From contig CAMDKJ010000004.1 in NCBI GenBank assembly GCA_945900705.1, positions 1 through 31,713 of the forward strand: a DNA stretch of 31,713 nt. The letters are read 5' to 3'. Shown piece after piece: positions 7,305 through 14,540 of the stretch. The position numbers and the translations under genes are program-made. Below the pieces are notes generated by a model that had not been told where the DNA came from, made no database searches, and saw nothing but the letters and a program-made list of their open reading frames with translations. How positions within the stretch are numbered: position 1 is the first letter of the stretch; every line of letters starts with the position of its first letter. The stretch comes from Bifidobacterium breve. Its GTDB lineage: Bacteria; Actinomycetota; Actinomycetes; S36-B12.

Positions 7305-8314
7305 GTTGGACTTCGTCGCGCCAGCCGAGTGTTTCGGTGATTATGCCGGTGATCAATGAGGAGCGGCACCTGCAGCATGCGATCGACCAAATCCTTGAGC
7401 AGAACTACGTGGGTGCCCTCGAAGTAATAGTCGCGGTTGGACCATCACGGGATCGAACGGCTGCGGTTGCCGCGGATATTGCCGCGCGGGAGCACCGGGT
7501 GCGGATTGTGGAGAATCCGTCGGGCAAGACGCCTGCGGGTTTGAACGCGGCGATTGACGTGGCAATCGGCGAGGTAATTATTCGAGTTGATGGCCACGCA
7601 ATGATCCCCGACAACTACGTCGCGGTAGCGGTAGAGGCGTTGAGAACTAGCGGGGCCGACAATGTCGGGGGCATCATGAATGCCGAGGGCACTACTGATT
7701 TTGAAGATGCAGTAGCGCGCGCGATGACCTCGCGTTTTGGGGTTGGGGGAGCGGCCTTTCATGTTGGGGGCGCTGCTGGGCCGGCGCTCACCGTTTACCT
7801 GGGCTGCTTTCGCCGAGAAGCACTTGAACGGGTGGGTGGTTACGACATCACCATGGAGCGGGCTCAGGATTGGGAAATGAATCTGCGCATCAGGCAAACT
7901 GGTGGCACGGTTTGGTTCACCCCTGATTTGAAAGTTACTTATCGGCCGAGAGCTTCGCTCGGGGCGTTGGCACGTCAGTATCATGACTACGGGCGCTGGC
8001 GCCGCGAGGTCGCAAGTCGACACCCAGACACGATCTCGCTTCGTTACCTGGCCGCACCGGTAGCGGTTACGGGTGTCATGCTCGGCGCAGTTATTGGCTT
8101 TCTAGGGTTGTTTCTTGGGATCACCTGGGTTGCGGCAATTGGATTCGCGGCGCCGATTGGCTACCTCTTACTCGACCTATCGGCAAGTGTTTTTGCGGCA
8201 GTAGCCAGCCCACGTTTGACCCTGCGTGCAGCACTATTGCTGCCTGCTATCTACGCAACCATGCACGGTTGTTGGGGCTGGGGCTTCCTGCGCGGTGGGG
8301 CTAGGCCGTCATGA
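7301..8314 (+). CDS. Glycosyltransferase family 2 with C-terminal membrane anchor (ExoA-like)
   Basis: A 337-residue inverting-type GT2 enzyme. Features are SVIMPVINEERHLQHAIDQIL near the start, the nucleotide-binding AVGPSRDRTAAVA, KTPAGLNAAIDVAIGEVIIRVDGHA with the DxD-like RVDGH, and ERAQDWEMNLRIRQTGG with the general-base-type ED/QDWE motif. Two to three hydrophobic segments after about residue 260 anchor it to the membrane. The arrangement resembles ExoA-type enzymes of exopolysaccharide synthesis. I chose GTG at 7301 because it overlaps the previous stop (GTGA) and removes a poorly conserved extension; an in-frame ATG exists at 7259. Its own stop overlaps the next start (ATGA), so the four genes are probably translationally coupled. 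Confidence 0.88.
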   Translation: MSWTSSRQPSVSVIMPVINEERHLQHAIDQILEQNYVGALEVIVAVGPSRDRTAAVAADIAAREHRVRIVENPSGKTPAGLNAAIDVAIGEVIIRVDGHAMIPDNYVAVAVEALRTSGADNVGGIMNAEGTTDFEDAVARAMTSRFGVGGAAFHVGGAAGPALTVYLGCFRREALERVGGYDITMERAQDWEMNLRIRQTGGTVWFTPDLKVTYRPRASLGALARQYHDYGRWRREVASRHPDTISLRYLAAPVAVTGVMLGAVIGFLGLFLGITWVAAIGFAAPIGYLLLDLSASVFAAVASPRLTLRAALLLPAIYATMHGCWGWGFLRGGARPS

Positions 8315-9279
8315 AGATAGGTGCGCTCTTTAGTAAATCAGCATCGAAGCCATTGCGCTGGTCGGTGGTGGCGCCATCGCCAAAAGGAGAGGCCGGCCTC
8401 GTCTGGGGCGACACTTGGTTCGCTGCCGATTTGGCGGAGGCGCTGCGTCGGCAAGGTCAAGATGTAGCAGTGGTTCACCGTGGCGGCGCCGAAGCTGCGG
8501 CACGTGATCGCGATGACGTCGTTTTAGTTTTACGGGGTCTGCGCCGGGTGCGCCCACGGCGTACTTCATCAGGTGGCAGCGCCACGACTTGGATGATGTG
8601 GATTATTTCGCATCCTGAATTGATCGAGCCTGATGAGTTAGCTGAGTATGACTCGGTATTTGCCGCGAGCCAATCCTGGGGTGATCCTGCGGTTGTTACC
8701 CCACTCCTGCAGGCAACTAATCCAAAGCGGTTCAACCCACAAGCCGGTGTGCCCGACACCGGTGACGATCTGCTCTTCGTGGGTTCAACCCGCGGTACTT
8801 TTAGGCCGATTATCAAAGATGCTTTTACGGTGGGCGGCGATGTCGCGGTTTATGGGGTGGGCTGGGAGACATTCCTAGCGCCGAATCAGATTCGCGCCGA
8901 TCATCTGCCCAATGTTGAGCTGCCCACCGCCTATGCCAGCGCCGGAGTTGTTCTTAATGACCACTGGCCGCAAATGGCCGCTGACGGCTTCTTATCTAAT
9001 CGACTATTTGATGCGGTGGCGACCGGAGCCAGAGTTGTTTCTGATCCGGCAAGCGGGCTCGAGAGTGTTTTTGGTACGTCGGTACGCACCTATGAAGGCA
9101 CCGAGGAATTGCGGTCGTTGCTGACGGGGGAGCGCGATAGCGTATTTGGAGACCGGTCCGCTCGGCTAGCCGCTGCCGATCAAGTTGCAAGGTTACATAG
9201 TTTCGATGAGCGTGCCCGGGTTCTTATTGAGCGAGTGCAATTGCTGAGGGCGAGGCCACCTAGTGGCGGACATGGCTAA
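8311..9279 (+). CDS. CgeB-like glycosyltransferase (group 1_2)
   Basis: A 322-residue protein resembling the CgeB / glycosyltransferase group 1_2 family. It has WGDTWFAADLAEALRRQGQDV in the N-terminal Rossmann half, WIISHPELIEPDELAEYDSVFAAS, DDLLFVGSTRG, and a C-terminal half with AVYGVGWE, LPTAYASAGVVLNDHW and FLSNRLFDAVATGARVVSD, the last being the segment that typically contacts the nucleotide-sugar. ATG at 8311 overlaps the preceding stop (ATGA). It has no membrane segment and is expected to be cytoplasmic or peripheral. Donor and acceptor cannot be assigned. Its position inside a run of glycosyltransferases near ugd and an ABC exporter supports a role in surface polysaccharide assembly. 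Confidence 0.82.
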   Translation: MKIGALFSKSASKPLRWSVVAPSPKGEAGLVWGDTWFAADLAEALRRQGQDVAVVHRGGAEAAARDRDDVVLVLRGLRRVRPRRTSSGGSATTWMMWIISHPELIEPDELAEYDSVFAASQSWGDPAVVTPLLQATNPKRFNPQAGVPDTGDDLLFVGSTRGTFRPIIKDAFTVGGDVAVYGVGWETFLAPNQIRADHLPNVELPTAYASAGVVLNDHWPQMAADGFLSNRLFDAVATGARVVSDPASGLESVFGTSVRTYEGTEELRSLLTGERDSVFGDRSARLAAADQVARLHSFDERARVLIERVQLLRARPPSGGHG

Positions 9280-10423
9280 GCCCCGAGTCGTCATCATCGC
9301 CAACAACATCAATGAACTCGGTGGGGCGCAGCGCATTGTTCATGTTCTGGGTCAGGGTCTTGCTGAGCGCGGGTACCCGACCAACCTAGTTGGCGTTTCG
9401 CCCCACCCCCTAAGTCACCAATATGTCGCGCACCCGGCGTACCAATCGACGACACTCATGAGTCAAGAATGGCCGCCTGCCATTGCGCCAACTCGACCTT
9501 TAGGTAAGTACCGTCCGGCGTTGCGAAAACGAAATAGAACTCGGCAGCGGTTGCAGGTGGAATCAGTGGATCGGTTGCGCGAAGTTCTCTCCGCCGGCCC
9601 ACCGGGGGTGATTATCTGTGCCCAAGTGAAGGCCATGAGAGTGCTGCAGGAGGCGGGCTGCGACGGCTGGGCGGTGATCGGGCAATACCACGCCTCCTTC
9701 GAAGCTGCAGCGGGTAGCCGCGACCTGCGTCGAGTCTTAAGGAACTATCGCGACGTAAGCACGGTGGCGTTCTTGACCGCCGAAGATGCGGCGCAATTCG
9801 CGGACGCAGGTATGCAAAACACTCGATGGCTTCCAAATCCACTTGCATACTGGCCCGTCGATGCGGCGAAACTCGCTGGGCGAACGGTGACCTATCTCGG
9901 CCGGCTTTCGACTGAAAAAGGGCCAGGGATTTTATTGGATGCGTGGAGCCGACTAGATCCGCGCTTTGCTAGTTGGCGCCTTCAGTTTGTTGGCTCCGGA
10001 CCTTTAGAAGCGACACTTCGCGCCCAAGTGGCCGCCCTCGGGCCAGCCGGTTTGCAAATTGATTTTCGACCACCGGTGGAAGATCCGGACCGAGTACTCC
10101 TTGATTCGGATGTGCTCGCGTTGCCGTCCTTAACCGAAGGATTCCCGTTAGTTTTGTCCGAGGCGATGGCCTGCGGCCTGCCGGTTGTCGCAGCGGATTG
10201 CGCTCCGGGTGTTCGGGTACTGGTCAGTGACGGGGTCAACGGGCTACTCGCCGTGCGCGGTGATTCCAGAGATTTTGCGGAGCAGTTAACTCGGGTAATG
10301 GACTCCATTGAGCTACGGCGATCACTCGGTGCGGCGGCGCGCACTTCAGTTGAGTACCTTCAGGCTCGGAGAGTTTTGGACCAGTGGGAGGCACTTATCG
10401 CTGAAGTTATAGGTGCGCGTTAG
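9263..10423 (+). CDS. Glycosyltransferase family 4
   Basis: A retaining GT-B enzyme of about 386 residues. The N-terminal acceptor domain starts IIANNINELGGAQRIVHVLGQGLAERG. The C-terminal donor domain has VTYLGRLSTEKGPGILLDAW, LQFVGSGPLEATL and the E-x7-E motif TEGFPLVLSEAMACGLPVV (E292 and E300), followed by DGVNGLLAVRGD. GTG at 9263 has GAGG eight bases upstream; ATG at 9272 is an equally reasonable start. Both overlap the end of the previous gene. The final 17 bases overlap the 3' end of the convergent nucleotidyltransferase gene. It is the last gene of the rightward glycosyltransferase operon; the sugar transferred is unknown. Confidence 0.9.
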   Translation: MADMAKPRVVIIANNINELGGAQRIVHVLGQGLAERGYPTNLVGVSPHPLSHQYVAHPAYQSTTLMSQEWPPAIAPTRPLGKYRPALRKRNRTRQRLQVESVDRLREVLSAGPPGVIICAQVKAMRVLQEAGCDGWAVIGQYHASFEAAAGSRDLRRVLRNYRDVSTVAFLTAEDAAQFADAGMQNTRWLPNPLAYWPVDAAKLAGRTVTYLGRLSTEKGPGILLDAWSRLDPRFASWRLQFVGSGPLEATLRAQVAALGPAGLQIDFRPPVEDPDRVLLDSDVLALPSLTEGFPLVLSEAMACGLPVVAADCAPGVRVLVSDGVNGLLAVRGDSRDFAEQLTRVMDSIELRRSLGAAARTSVEYLQARRVLDQWEALIAEVIGAR

Positions 10424-11099
10424 CACGGGATAGATCCTCTTCAAAATCAACCTCGACGGCGAATAGGTCAGTAATATCGAGTGGGGTTACTTTGGTGCCA
10501 TCTTGGTTAATCGTTATTTCAATCCCACGCTCGAAATAGTCACTGTCGTCGCACGCAGCGAGTCCGAGAATTAAGTTGGTGCGGTCACTTGAGCTCACGT
10601 AATTAATCCCGACGGCTTCACCGAGTGCATCTGTGACCTGTTTGGAGAGAAGCGCCACGTATCCGGATTCGTCGACGGTGTACTTGACCTCCTCCTCGCC
10701 AACCAAGGAAGTATTGACGCAGATGAAGGATTTATCTGTATCAATTAACTCTTGAGCGCGGACCAGTACTTGGGCATCGAAAACCACATCACCGTTCATC
10801 CAGAGAACCCCGCCGGGGGGTGCAAGTCGTAGGGCTTTGAGCAGGCTTCGGTTGGTGTTGGTTTGGTCATAAGACTCGTTGTAGATGTATGAAACATTCG
10901 GGAATGCCTCAAGGATTAGTTCGAGCTTAAATCCGACAACAGTGGTGACCCTAAGTTCGTCACCGAAAACTTTGGTGAGGTTGTCAATTTGCTGACCCAT
11001 AATGGTGCGACCATCGATCAATCGGGTTAACGGCTTCGGCCAAGGTGTACCCAGCCGGGTGCCCATTCCGGCGGCCAAAATCACTGTATTTACCGTCAT
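10407..11099 (-). CDS. Sugar/alcohol-phosphate nucleotidyltransferase (LicC-like)
   Basis: A 230-residue nucleotidyltransferase with the signature VILAAGMGTRLGTPWPKPL at residues 6-24, a GEEEVKYTVDESGYV segment and WMNGDVVFD as the metal-binding aspartate region. It is shorter than hexose-1-phosphate uridylyl- or guanylyltransferases and lacks left-handed beta-helix repeats, which resembles the LicC/inositol-phosphate cytidylyltransferase group. It would form a CDP-activated (or other NDP-activated) alcohol or sugar. The nearby CDP-alcohol phosphatidyltransferase at 12826 is a natural consumer of such a product, but the two are on opposite strands. ATG at 11099 has GAGG about six bases upstream; a longer frame begins at 11123. 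Substrate is inferred, not shown. The 3' end overlaps the GT4 gene by 17 bases. Confidence 0.82.
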   Translation of the reverse strand: MTVNTVILAAGMGTRLGTPWPKPLTRLIDGRTIMGQQIDNLTKVFGDELRVTTVVGFKLELILEAFPNVSYIYNESYDQTNTNRSLLKALRLAPPGGVLWMNGDVVFDAQVLVRAQELIDTDKSFICVNTSLVGEEEVKYTVDESGYVALLSKQVTDALGEAVGINYVSSSDRTNLILGLAACDDSDYFERGIEITINQDGTKVTPLDITDLFAVEVDFEEDLSRANAHL

Positions 11100-11193
11100 G
11101 ATGGCCTCGGACCCCGGTGGCACAGGCGGCGGCTCAGCGACCGCGAAACGCGCTCGGGATGGAGCATAAATACGGATTCATGAGGCACTGGCC

Positions 11194-11199
11194 TATCGT
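11194..11199 (+). promoter_or_regulatory. Candidate -10 element for the ABC transporter operon
   Basis: TATCGT is followed by six bases and then GTG at 11206, the start of the Wzm-like permease. The spacing is the same as at purK, ugd, the large glycosyltransferase, DUF3499 and phosphomannomutase, so the transcript may be leaderless. The element lies in the 106-base gap between the divergent nucleotidyltransferase and the permease; nothing else is recognised in that gap. Confidence 0.45.
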
Positions 11200-11205
11200 A
11201 ACGGG

Positions 11206-11979
11206 GTGCGCACTTTCTGGGAGCATCGTCGCGTGCTCCGCATGTTGGTCCTTCGGGACCTGCAGAGGCAGTACACCAAATTCCGGCTGGGCTATCTGTG
11301 GACCCTCCTAGAGCCACTCGGGATGGCGTTGGTGATGTGGTTTGTCTTCACCCAACTTTTAGGTAGTAGCAATTTGGGACTGCAGCCCTACTTCCTGTTC
11401 CTCACGGTCGCGATTTTGCCATGGTGGTGGTTCTCGAGGGGTGTATCGGGGGCGGCGAGAGTTTTCAGGCGTAACCCGGCGATTCTTCGGCTCAGTCTCT
11501 TACCCACGAGAATCTGGGTGCTCCGCGTTGTTCTGGTTTCGATGGCGGAGTACTTACTTTCGCTCCCGGTTATTTTGATAGCCATGCTCGTTACGCGCAC
11601 CGCGCCTGGGCCGCTAATCGTGCTATTCCCGGTTGCGATCATCGTTCAATTCTTCTTGATGTACGGCTTGGCGATGATGATCGCTGCTGGCGCGGCGGTC
11701 ATTCCCGATTTAGCCCGCATCGTTCGAATTGTGCTTCGGGCGACTTTTTATCTCTCACCTATTTTGTATTCGATTGCTAATATCCCAGCCGGAGCGCAAG
11801 TGCTTGCGGCTTTTAATCCACTAGTTGGCGTTCTGGGCCTCTACCGGATCGGATTTTGGCCGACCGAAATCGAGTCACTTCCGAACTACGGTATTTCCAT
11901 TGGGATCACGGCCGCAATTTTCATCGCAGGTTCGGTGGTTTTCCATCGCCTTGAAGGCCGAATCTTGAAGGAGGCCTGA
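11206..11979 (+). CDS. ABC-2 type polysaccharide export permease (Wzm/TagG-like)
   Basis: A 257-residue integral membrane protein with about six hydrophobic segments. It has the N-terminal signature of the Wzm/TagG/KpsM family: LVLRDLQRQYTKFRLGYLWTLLEPLG, in which a short amphipathic stretch precedes the first membrane helix. It also has FFLMYGLAMMIAAGAAVIPDLARIVRIVLRATFYLSPILY, typical of ABC-2 exporters, and a C-terminal FHRLEGRILKEA. These permeases move undecaprenyl-linked polysaccharide or teichoic acid across the membrane, powered by a paired ATPase, here the next gene. The start is GTG at 11206, six bases after TATCGT. It is the first gene of a four-gene operon (permease, ATPase, CDP-alcohol phosphatidyltransferase, glycosyltransferase). 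Confidence 0.9.
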   Translation: MRTFWEHRRVLRMLVLRDLQRQYTKFRLGYLWTLLEPLGMALVMWFVFTQLLGSSNLGLQPYFLFLTVAILPWWWFSRGVSGAARVFRRNPAILRLSLLPTRIWVLRVVLVSMAEYLLSLPVILIAMLVTRTAPGPLIVLFPVAIIVQFFLMYGLAMMIAAGAAVIPDLARIVRIVLRATFYLSPILYSIANIPAGAQVLAAFNPLVGVLGLYRIGFWPTEIESLPNYGISIGITAAIFIAGSVVFHRLEGRILKEA

Positions 11980-11980
11980 T

Positions 11981-12829
11981 TTGGCCCGCCGACGGTTGGA
12001 CCCGCATTTGGATTCGATGATGATTTTTTCCGGTGTCGGCCTCAACATCCTGAAGGAGCGGCGCCGCCAAGGTGGTAGCCGTCGGAACCGGCTTCGTAGG
12101 TTGGCAGGGGAGCAAAGTCGAACGACGTCATGGATCCTTCGGGGGGTGACCACTCGTATTGAAGCGGGTGAATCGGTGGCGGTGTTGGGGCTTAAGAACT
12201 CCGGGCGCACTGAGTTCGTCAGATTGGCTGCGGGCACCTTGATTCCGGACGAGGGATCGATTTTGCGGCGGCAATCGATCCTTCCGATGATTGATCTACG
12301 TCGAGCCTTTGAGCGCGGATTCACCATCCGCCAAAACAGTTATTTACTAGGTGGCTTGCTGGGGATGACGCCCAAAGAGGTTGAGGGAGCCTTACTTGAA
12401 ATCGTCGAGACCGCCGAATTCACTTCGAATATCGACAAGTACATGGGGGGCGTTTCAGCACTAACCCGCCAGAAGTTGGCCTGGGCTATTGCGATGGCGA
12501 CCAAAGCGAATGCATTTGCGATTGATGAAATGCTCGTGGTGGGTGACCCCCAGTTTCAAGCGAAATGTATCGCGCATGTGCACCGGTTGAAGGCCGATGG
12601 GGCAACTTTCTTGGTTGCAACCGATGTGCCTCGCAAGTTCGAAGGTTTTTTTGAACGAGCCATTGTTTTGCACAACGGTTCCGTTTTATTGGACGGGGCA
12701 TTTGCCGATGGGCTCGCAGTACTTCGAGAATTGCGCCTTGCAAACTCCGCGGTCGAGATAGAGGCCGATATCGAAACCGAAACCGAAACCGAAACCGAAA
12801 CCGAAACCTGGAAGGATGGCCGGCCGTGA
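11981..12829 (+). CDS. Degenerate Wzt/TagH-like ABC ATPase subunit
   Basis: A 282-residue protein homologous over its whole length to Wzt/TagH ATPases, the usual partner of the preceding permease, but with damaged catalytic motifs. Walker A reads GLKNSGRT (residues 70-77), arginine 76 replacing the invariant lysine. The signature region reads VSALTRQ (158-164) with no LSGG-type glycine. The H-loop histidine is threonine (VATD, T214). Walker B (AFAIDE, D182/E183) and the D-loop (VGD) are kept. A basic stretch of about 45 residues precedes the fold, and (Glu-Thr)6 lies near the C-terminus. The start is TTG at 11981, set by an AAGGAGG sequence about seven bases upstream; there is no suitable ATG. 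The frame is intact and composition matches its neighbours. It may be a non-hydrolysing subunit or a divergent active enzyme; no second ATPase gene is in the window. Confidence 0.85.
   Translation: MARRRLDPHLDSMMIFSGVGLNILKERRRQGGSRRNRLRRLAGEQSRTTSWILRGVTTRIEAGESVAVLGLKNSGRTEFVRLAAGTLIPDEGSILRRQSILPMIDLRRAFERGFTIRQNSYLLGGLLGMTPKEVEGALLEIVETAEFTSNIDKYMGGVSALTRQKLAWAIAMATKANAFAIDEMLVVGDPQFQAKCIAHVHRLKADGATFLVATDVPRKFEGFFERAIVLHNGSVLLDGAFADGLAVLRELRLANSAVEIEADIETETETETETETWKDGRP
12773..12808 (+). repeat. In-frame hexanucleotide tandem repeat (GAAACC)6
   Basis: Six perfect copies of GAAACC lie inside the 3' end of the Wzt-like gene and encode six Glu-Thr pairs (residues 265-276). Because the unit is six bases, gain or loss of copies would change protein length without a frameshift. 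It ends 17 bases before the GTG start of the next gene. Confidence 0.97.
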
Positions 12830-13623
12830 TCGAGCGTCCAGCGCGTCCCACGGTGGCCGAGGTTCGTGAGGTTGGCCAACCGCCATCGGTGCGTGGCCGA
12901 GCCAATTCAGAGCATTGGGTTGCAGATGTGTATTTGCGCGCGATCTCGCCTTATCTGACACGAGTGTTACTTCGCACTTCGATCAGCGCTAATCAGGTGA
13001 CCTGGCTGATGATCGCCTCAGGAGTTTCAGCGGCGCTCGCCCTCTTGATCCCGGGGTTACCTGGTGCGGTGCTTGCGGTTTTTCTCGGGCAATTGCAAAT
13101 GCTCTGGGATTGCTGTGATGGTGAAGTCGCGCGGTGGCGCCAGACCTCTTCACCCAAAGGAGTGTTCCTTGATCGAGTTGGTCACTACACCACGGAGGGG
13201 TTAATCCCGATCGCATTGGGCTTGCGGGCCGCGGGCTTCCCAAACCCGGGCTGGCTTGACAGCATTTGGCCGCTGCTTGGTGCCCTGCTGGCAGTAATAA
13301 TCCTTTATAACAAAGCGCTGAATGACATGGTTCATGTCTCGCGCGCTTACAACAACATGCCGCGACTGGAAGACAAGGCGACCGTTGGTGTCCCGCAATC
13401 AAGTGGCCTACGGAGTTTGCGGTCTCTGGTGCGGTTTTTCCCGTTCCAGCGCGCATATCACTCGGTGGAGTTGACCATCTTGGCTTTGCTCGCTGCCGTT
13501 GTAGATGCCATCGCGGGCGGATTAGGCGGTACTCGGGTACTTGTTTCCGCGCTGGTTATTTTGGGCATCGTAACCATAATTGGTCATCTACTTTCGATTC
13601 TTTCATCGAGTAAACTGAAGTGA
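12826..13623 (+). CDS. CDP-alcohol phosphatidyltransferase family membrane protein
   Basis: A 265-residue integral membrane enzyme of the CDP-OH-P transferase family, which displaces CMP from a CDP-activated substrate with an alcohol acceptor. The canonical motif D-x2-DG-x2-AR-x8-G-x3-D-x3-D is present as D95, D98, G99, A102, R103, G112 and D116. The final position is H120 in place of aspartate. That residue is normally the catalytic base, so either this is a subfamily variation or the chemistry differs. Several hydrophobic segments follow. GTG at 12826 overlaps the stop of the ATPase gene (GTGA), placing it in the transporter operon. The nucleotidyltransferase at 10407-11099 may make its CDP substrate. 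The product could be a phosphodiester-linked polyol or inositol unit of a surface polymer or a phospholipid; this cannot be decided here. Confidence 0.88.
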   Translation: MIERPARPTVAEVREVGQPPSVRGRANSEHWVADVYLRAISPYLTRVLLRTSISANQVTWLMIASGVSAALALLIPGLPGAVLAVFLGQLQMLWDCCDGEVARWRQTSSPKGVFLDRVGHYTTEGLIPIALGLRAAGFPNPGWLDSIWPLLGALLAVIILYNKALNDMVHVSRAYNNMPRLEDKATVGVPQSSGLRSLRSLVRFFPFQRAYHSVELTILALLAAVVDAIAGGLGGTRVLVSALVILGIVTIIGHLLSILSSSKLK

Positions 13624-13627
13624 TACC

Positions 13628-14509
13628 GTGACAGTTAGTCCGGTCGATACAGCGCATTTCGCAGTGGTGATATTGACGATGGGCCAGCGGCCCGCGGATT
13701 TGCACCGTGCCATTGAGTCAGTACTCGCTCAACATGATGTCAACGTAGATGTGGTCGTAGTTGGCAATGGCTGGCAACCGGTTGATCTACCTGCTGGGGT
13801 AAAGGCACTTCACCTTCGAGAGAATTTGGGTATCCCAGCCGGCCGCAACGCGGGTGTGCCACTGGTAGCCGGTGAGCTGCTGTTCTTCCTTGACGATGAT
13901 GCATCGCTGCCAGACGAACTATTCCTGCGAACCGTGGCTGATCGTTTTGCCAATGATCCGAAACTGGGGCTAATTCAGCCGCGGGTTGTTGACCCAACGG
14001 GTTTGCCCGCCCCGCGCCGCTGGGTCCCAAGGCTTCGTGTTGGGGATCCGGGTGAGCCAAGTGCAGCGACCGCACTTTGGGAGGGTGCGGTAGCCATCAG
14101 GCGACCGCTTTTCGCGGCAATCGGTGGTTGGCCCGCTGAGTTCTTCTACGCCCATGAAGGTATTGACGTGGTTTGGCGGGTTTGGGATGAGGGTTTCGTG
14201 CCCTGGTATGCAGCAGATTTAACCGTTAACCACCCGGTAATTGATCCGGCTCGCCACGATGTTTATTACCGAATGAACGCGCGCAACCGGGTGTGGTTGG
14301 CACGGCGCAATCTCCCGGTGGTGCTCGAGCCGTTCTATGTGGGCACCTGGGTTGGTTTGACATTGGCCCGAGTACATGACCGGGCGGCGCTTAAAGCTTG
14401 GTTCCAAGGCTTGGGCGAAGGTATGCGTATTAAGCCGGTGGGGCGCCGCGCGATGAAGTGGCGCACCGTCTGGGCGATGACCAAAGCAGGGCGCCCGCCA
14501 GTTATCTAA
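13628..14509 (+). CDS. Glycosyltransferase family 2 (WbbL/rhamnosyltransferase-like)
   Basis: A 293-residue GT2 enzyme. It has FAVVILTMGQRPADLHRAIESVLAQ at the start, VVVVGNGWQPVDLPAGVKALHLRENLGIPAGRNAGV, the metal-binding FFLDDDASLPDELF, and a later WEGAVAIRRPLFAAIGGWPAEFFYAHEGIDVVWRVWD with the general-base acidic pair. This layout resembles rhamnosyl- or galactofuranosyl-type transferases such as WbbL, but no rhamnose or galactofuranose synthesis gene is in the window. No clear membrane helix. GTG at 13628 lies four bases after the previous stop, so it is the last gene of the transporter operon. Acceptor and donor are unassigned. Confidence 0.88.
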   Translation: MTVSPVDTAHFAVVILTMGQRPADLHRAIESVLAQHDVNVDVVVVGNGWQPVDLPAGVKALHLRENLGIPAGRNAGVPLVAGELLFFLDDDASLPDELFLRTVADRFANDPKLGLIQPRVVDPTGLPAPRRWVPRLRVGDPGEPSAATALWEGAVAIRRPLFAAIGGWPAEFFYAHEGIDVVWRVWDEGFVPWYAADLTVNHPVIDPARHDVYYRMNARNRVWLARRNLPVVLEPFYVGTWVGLTLARVHDRAALKAWFQGLGEGMRIKPVGRRAMKWRTVWAMTKAGRPPVI

Positions 14510-14529
14510 AGCCCCGTTGAGTGGGGGCT
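14510..14529. terminator. Hairpin between convergent glycosyltransferase and LCP genes
   Basis: AGCCCC (14510-14515) and GGGGCT (14524-14529) form a six-base-pair stem around an eight-base loop, directly after the glycosyltransferase stop and 11 bases beyond the LCP stop. It could serve both strands. There is no run of T on either side, so intrinsic termination is uncertain. Confidence 0.4.
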
Positions 14530-14540
14530 GGGACGCTCGT

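Noticed and set aside
12773..12808. CRISPR-like repeat array
   Set aside because: The repeat unit is six bases, contiguous, without spacers and in frame within a gene.
12461..12961. Minus-strand open frames rich in Arg-Phe or Ser-Val repeats
   Set aside because: They are antisense readings of the (GAAACC)6 repeat and flanking ATPase and CDP-alcohol transferase genes, with no start signal or family match.
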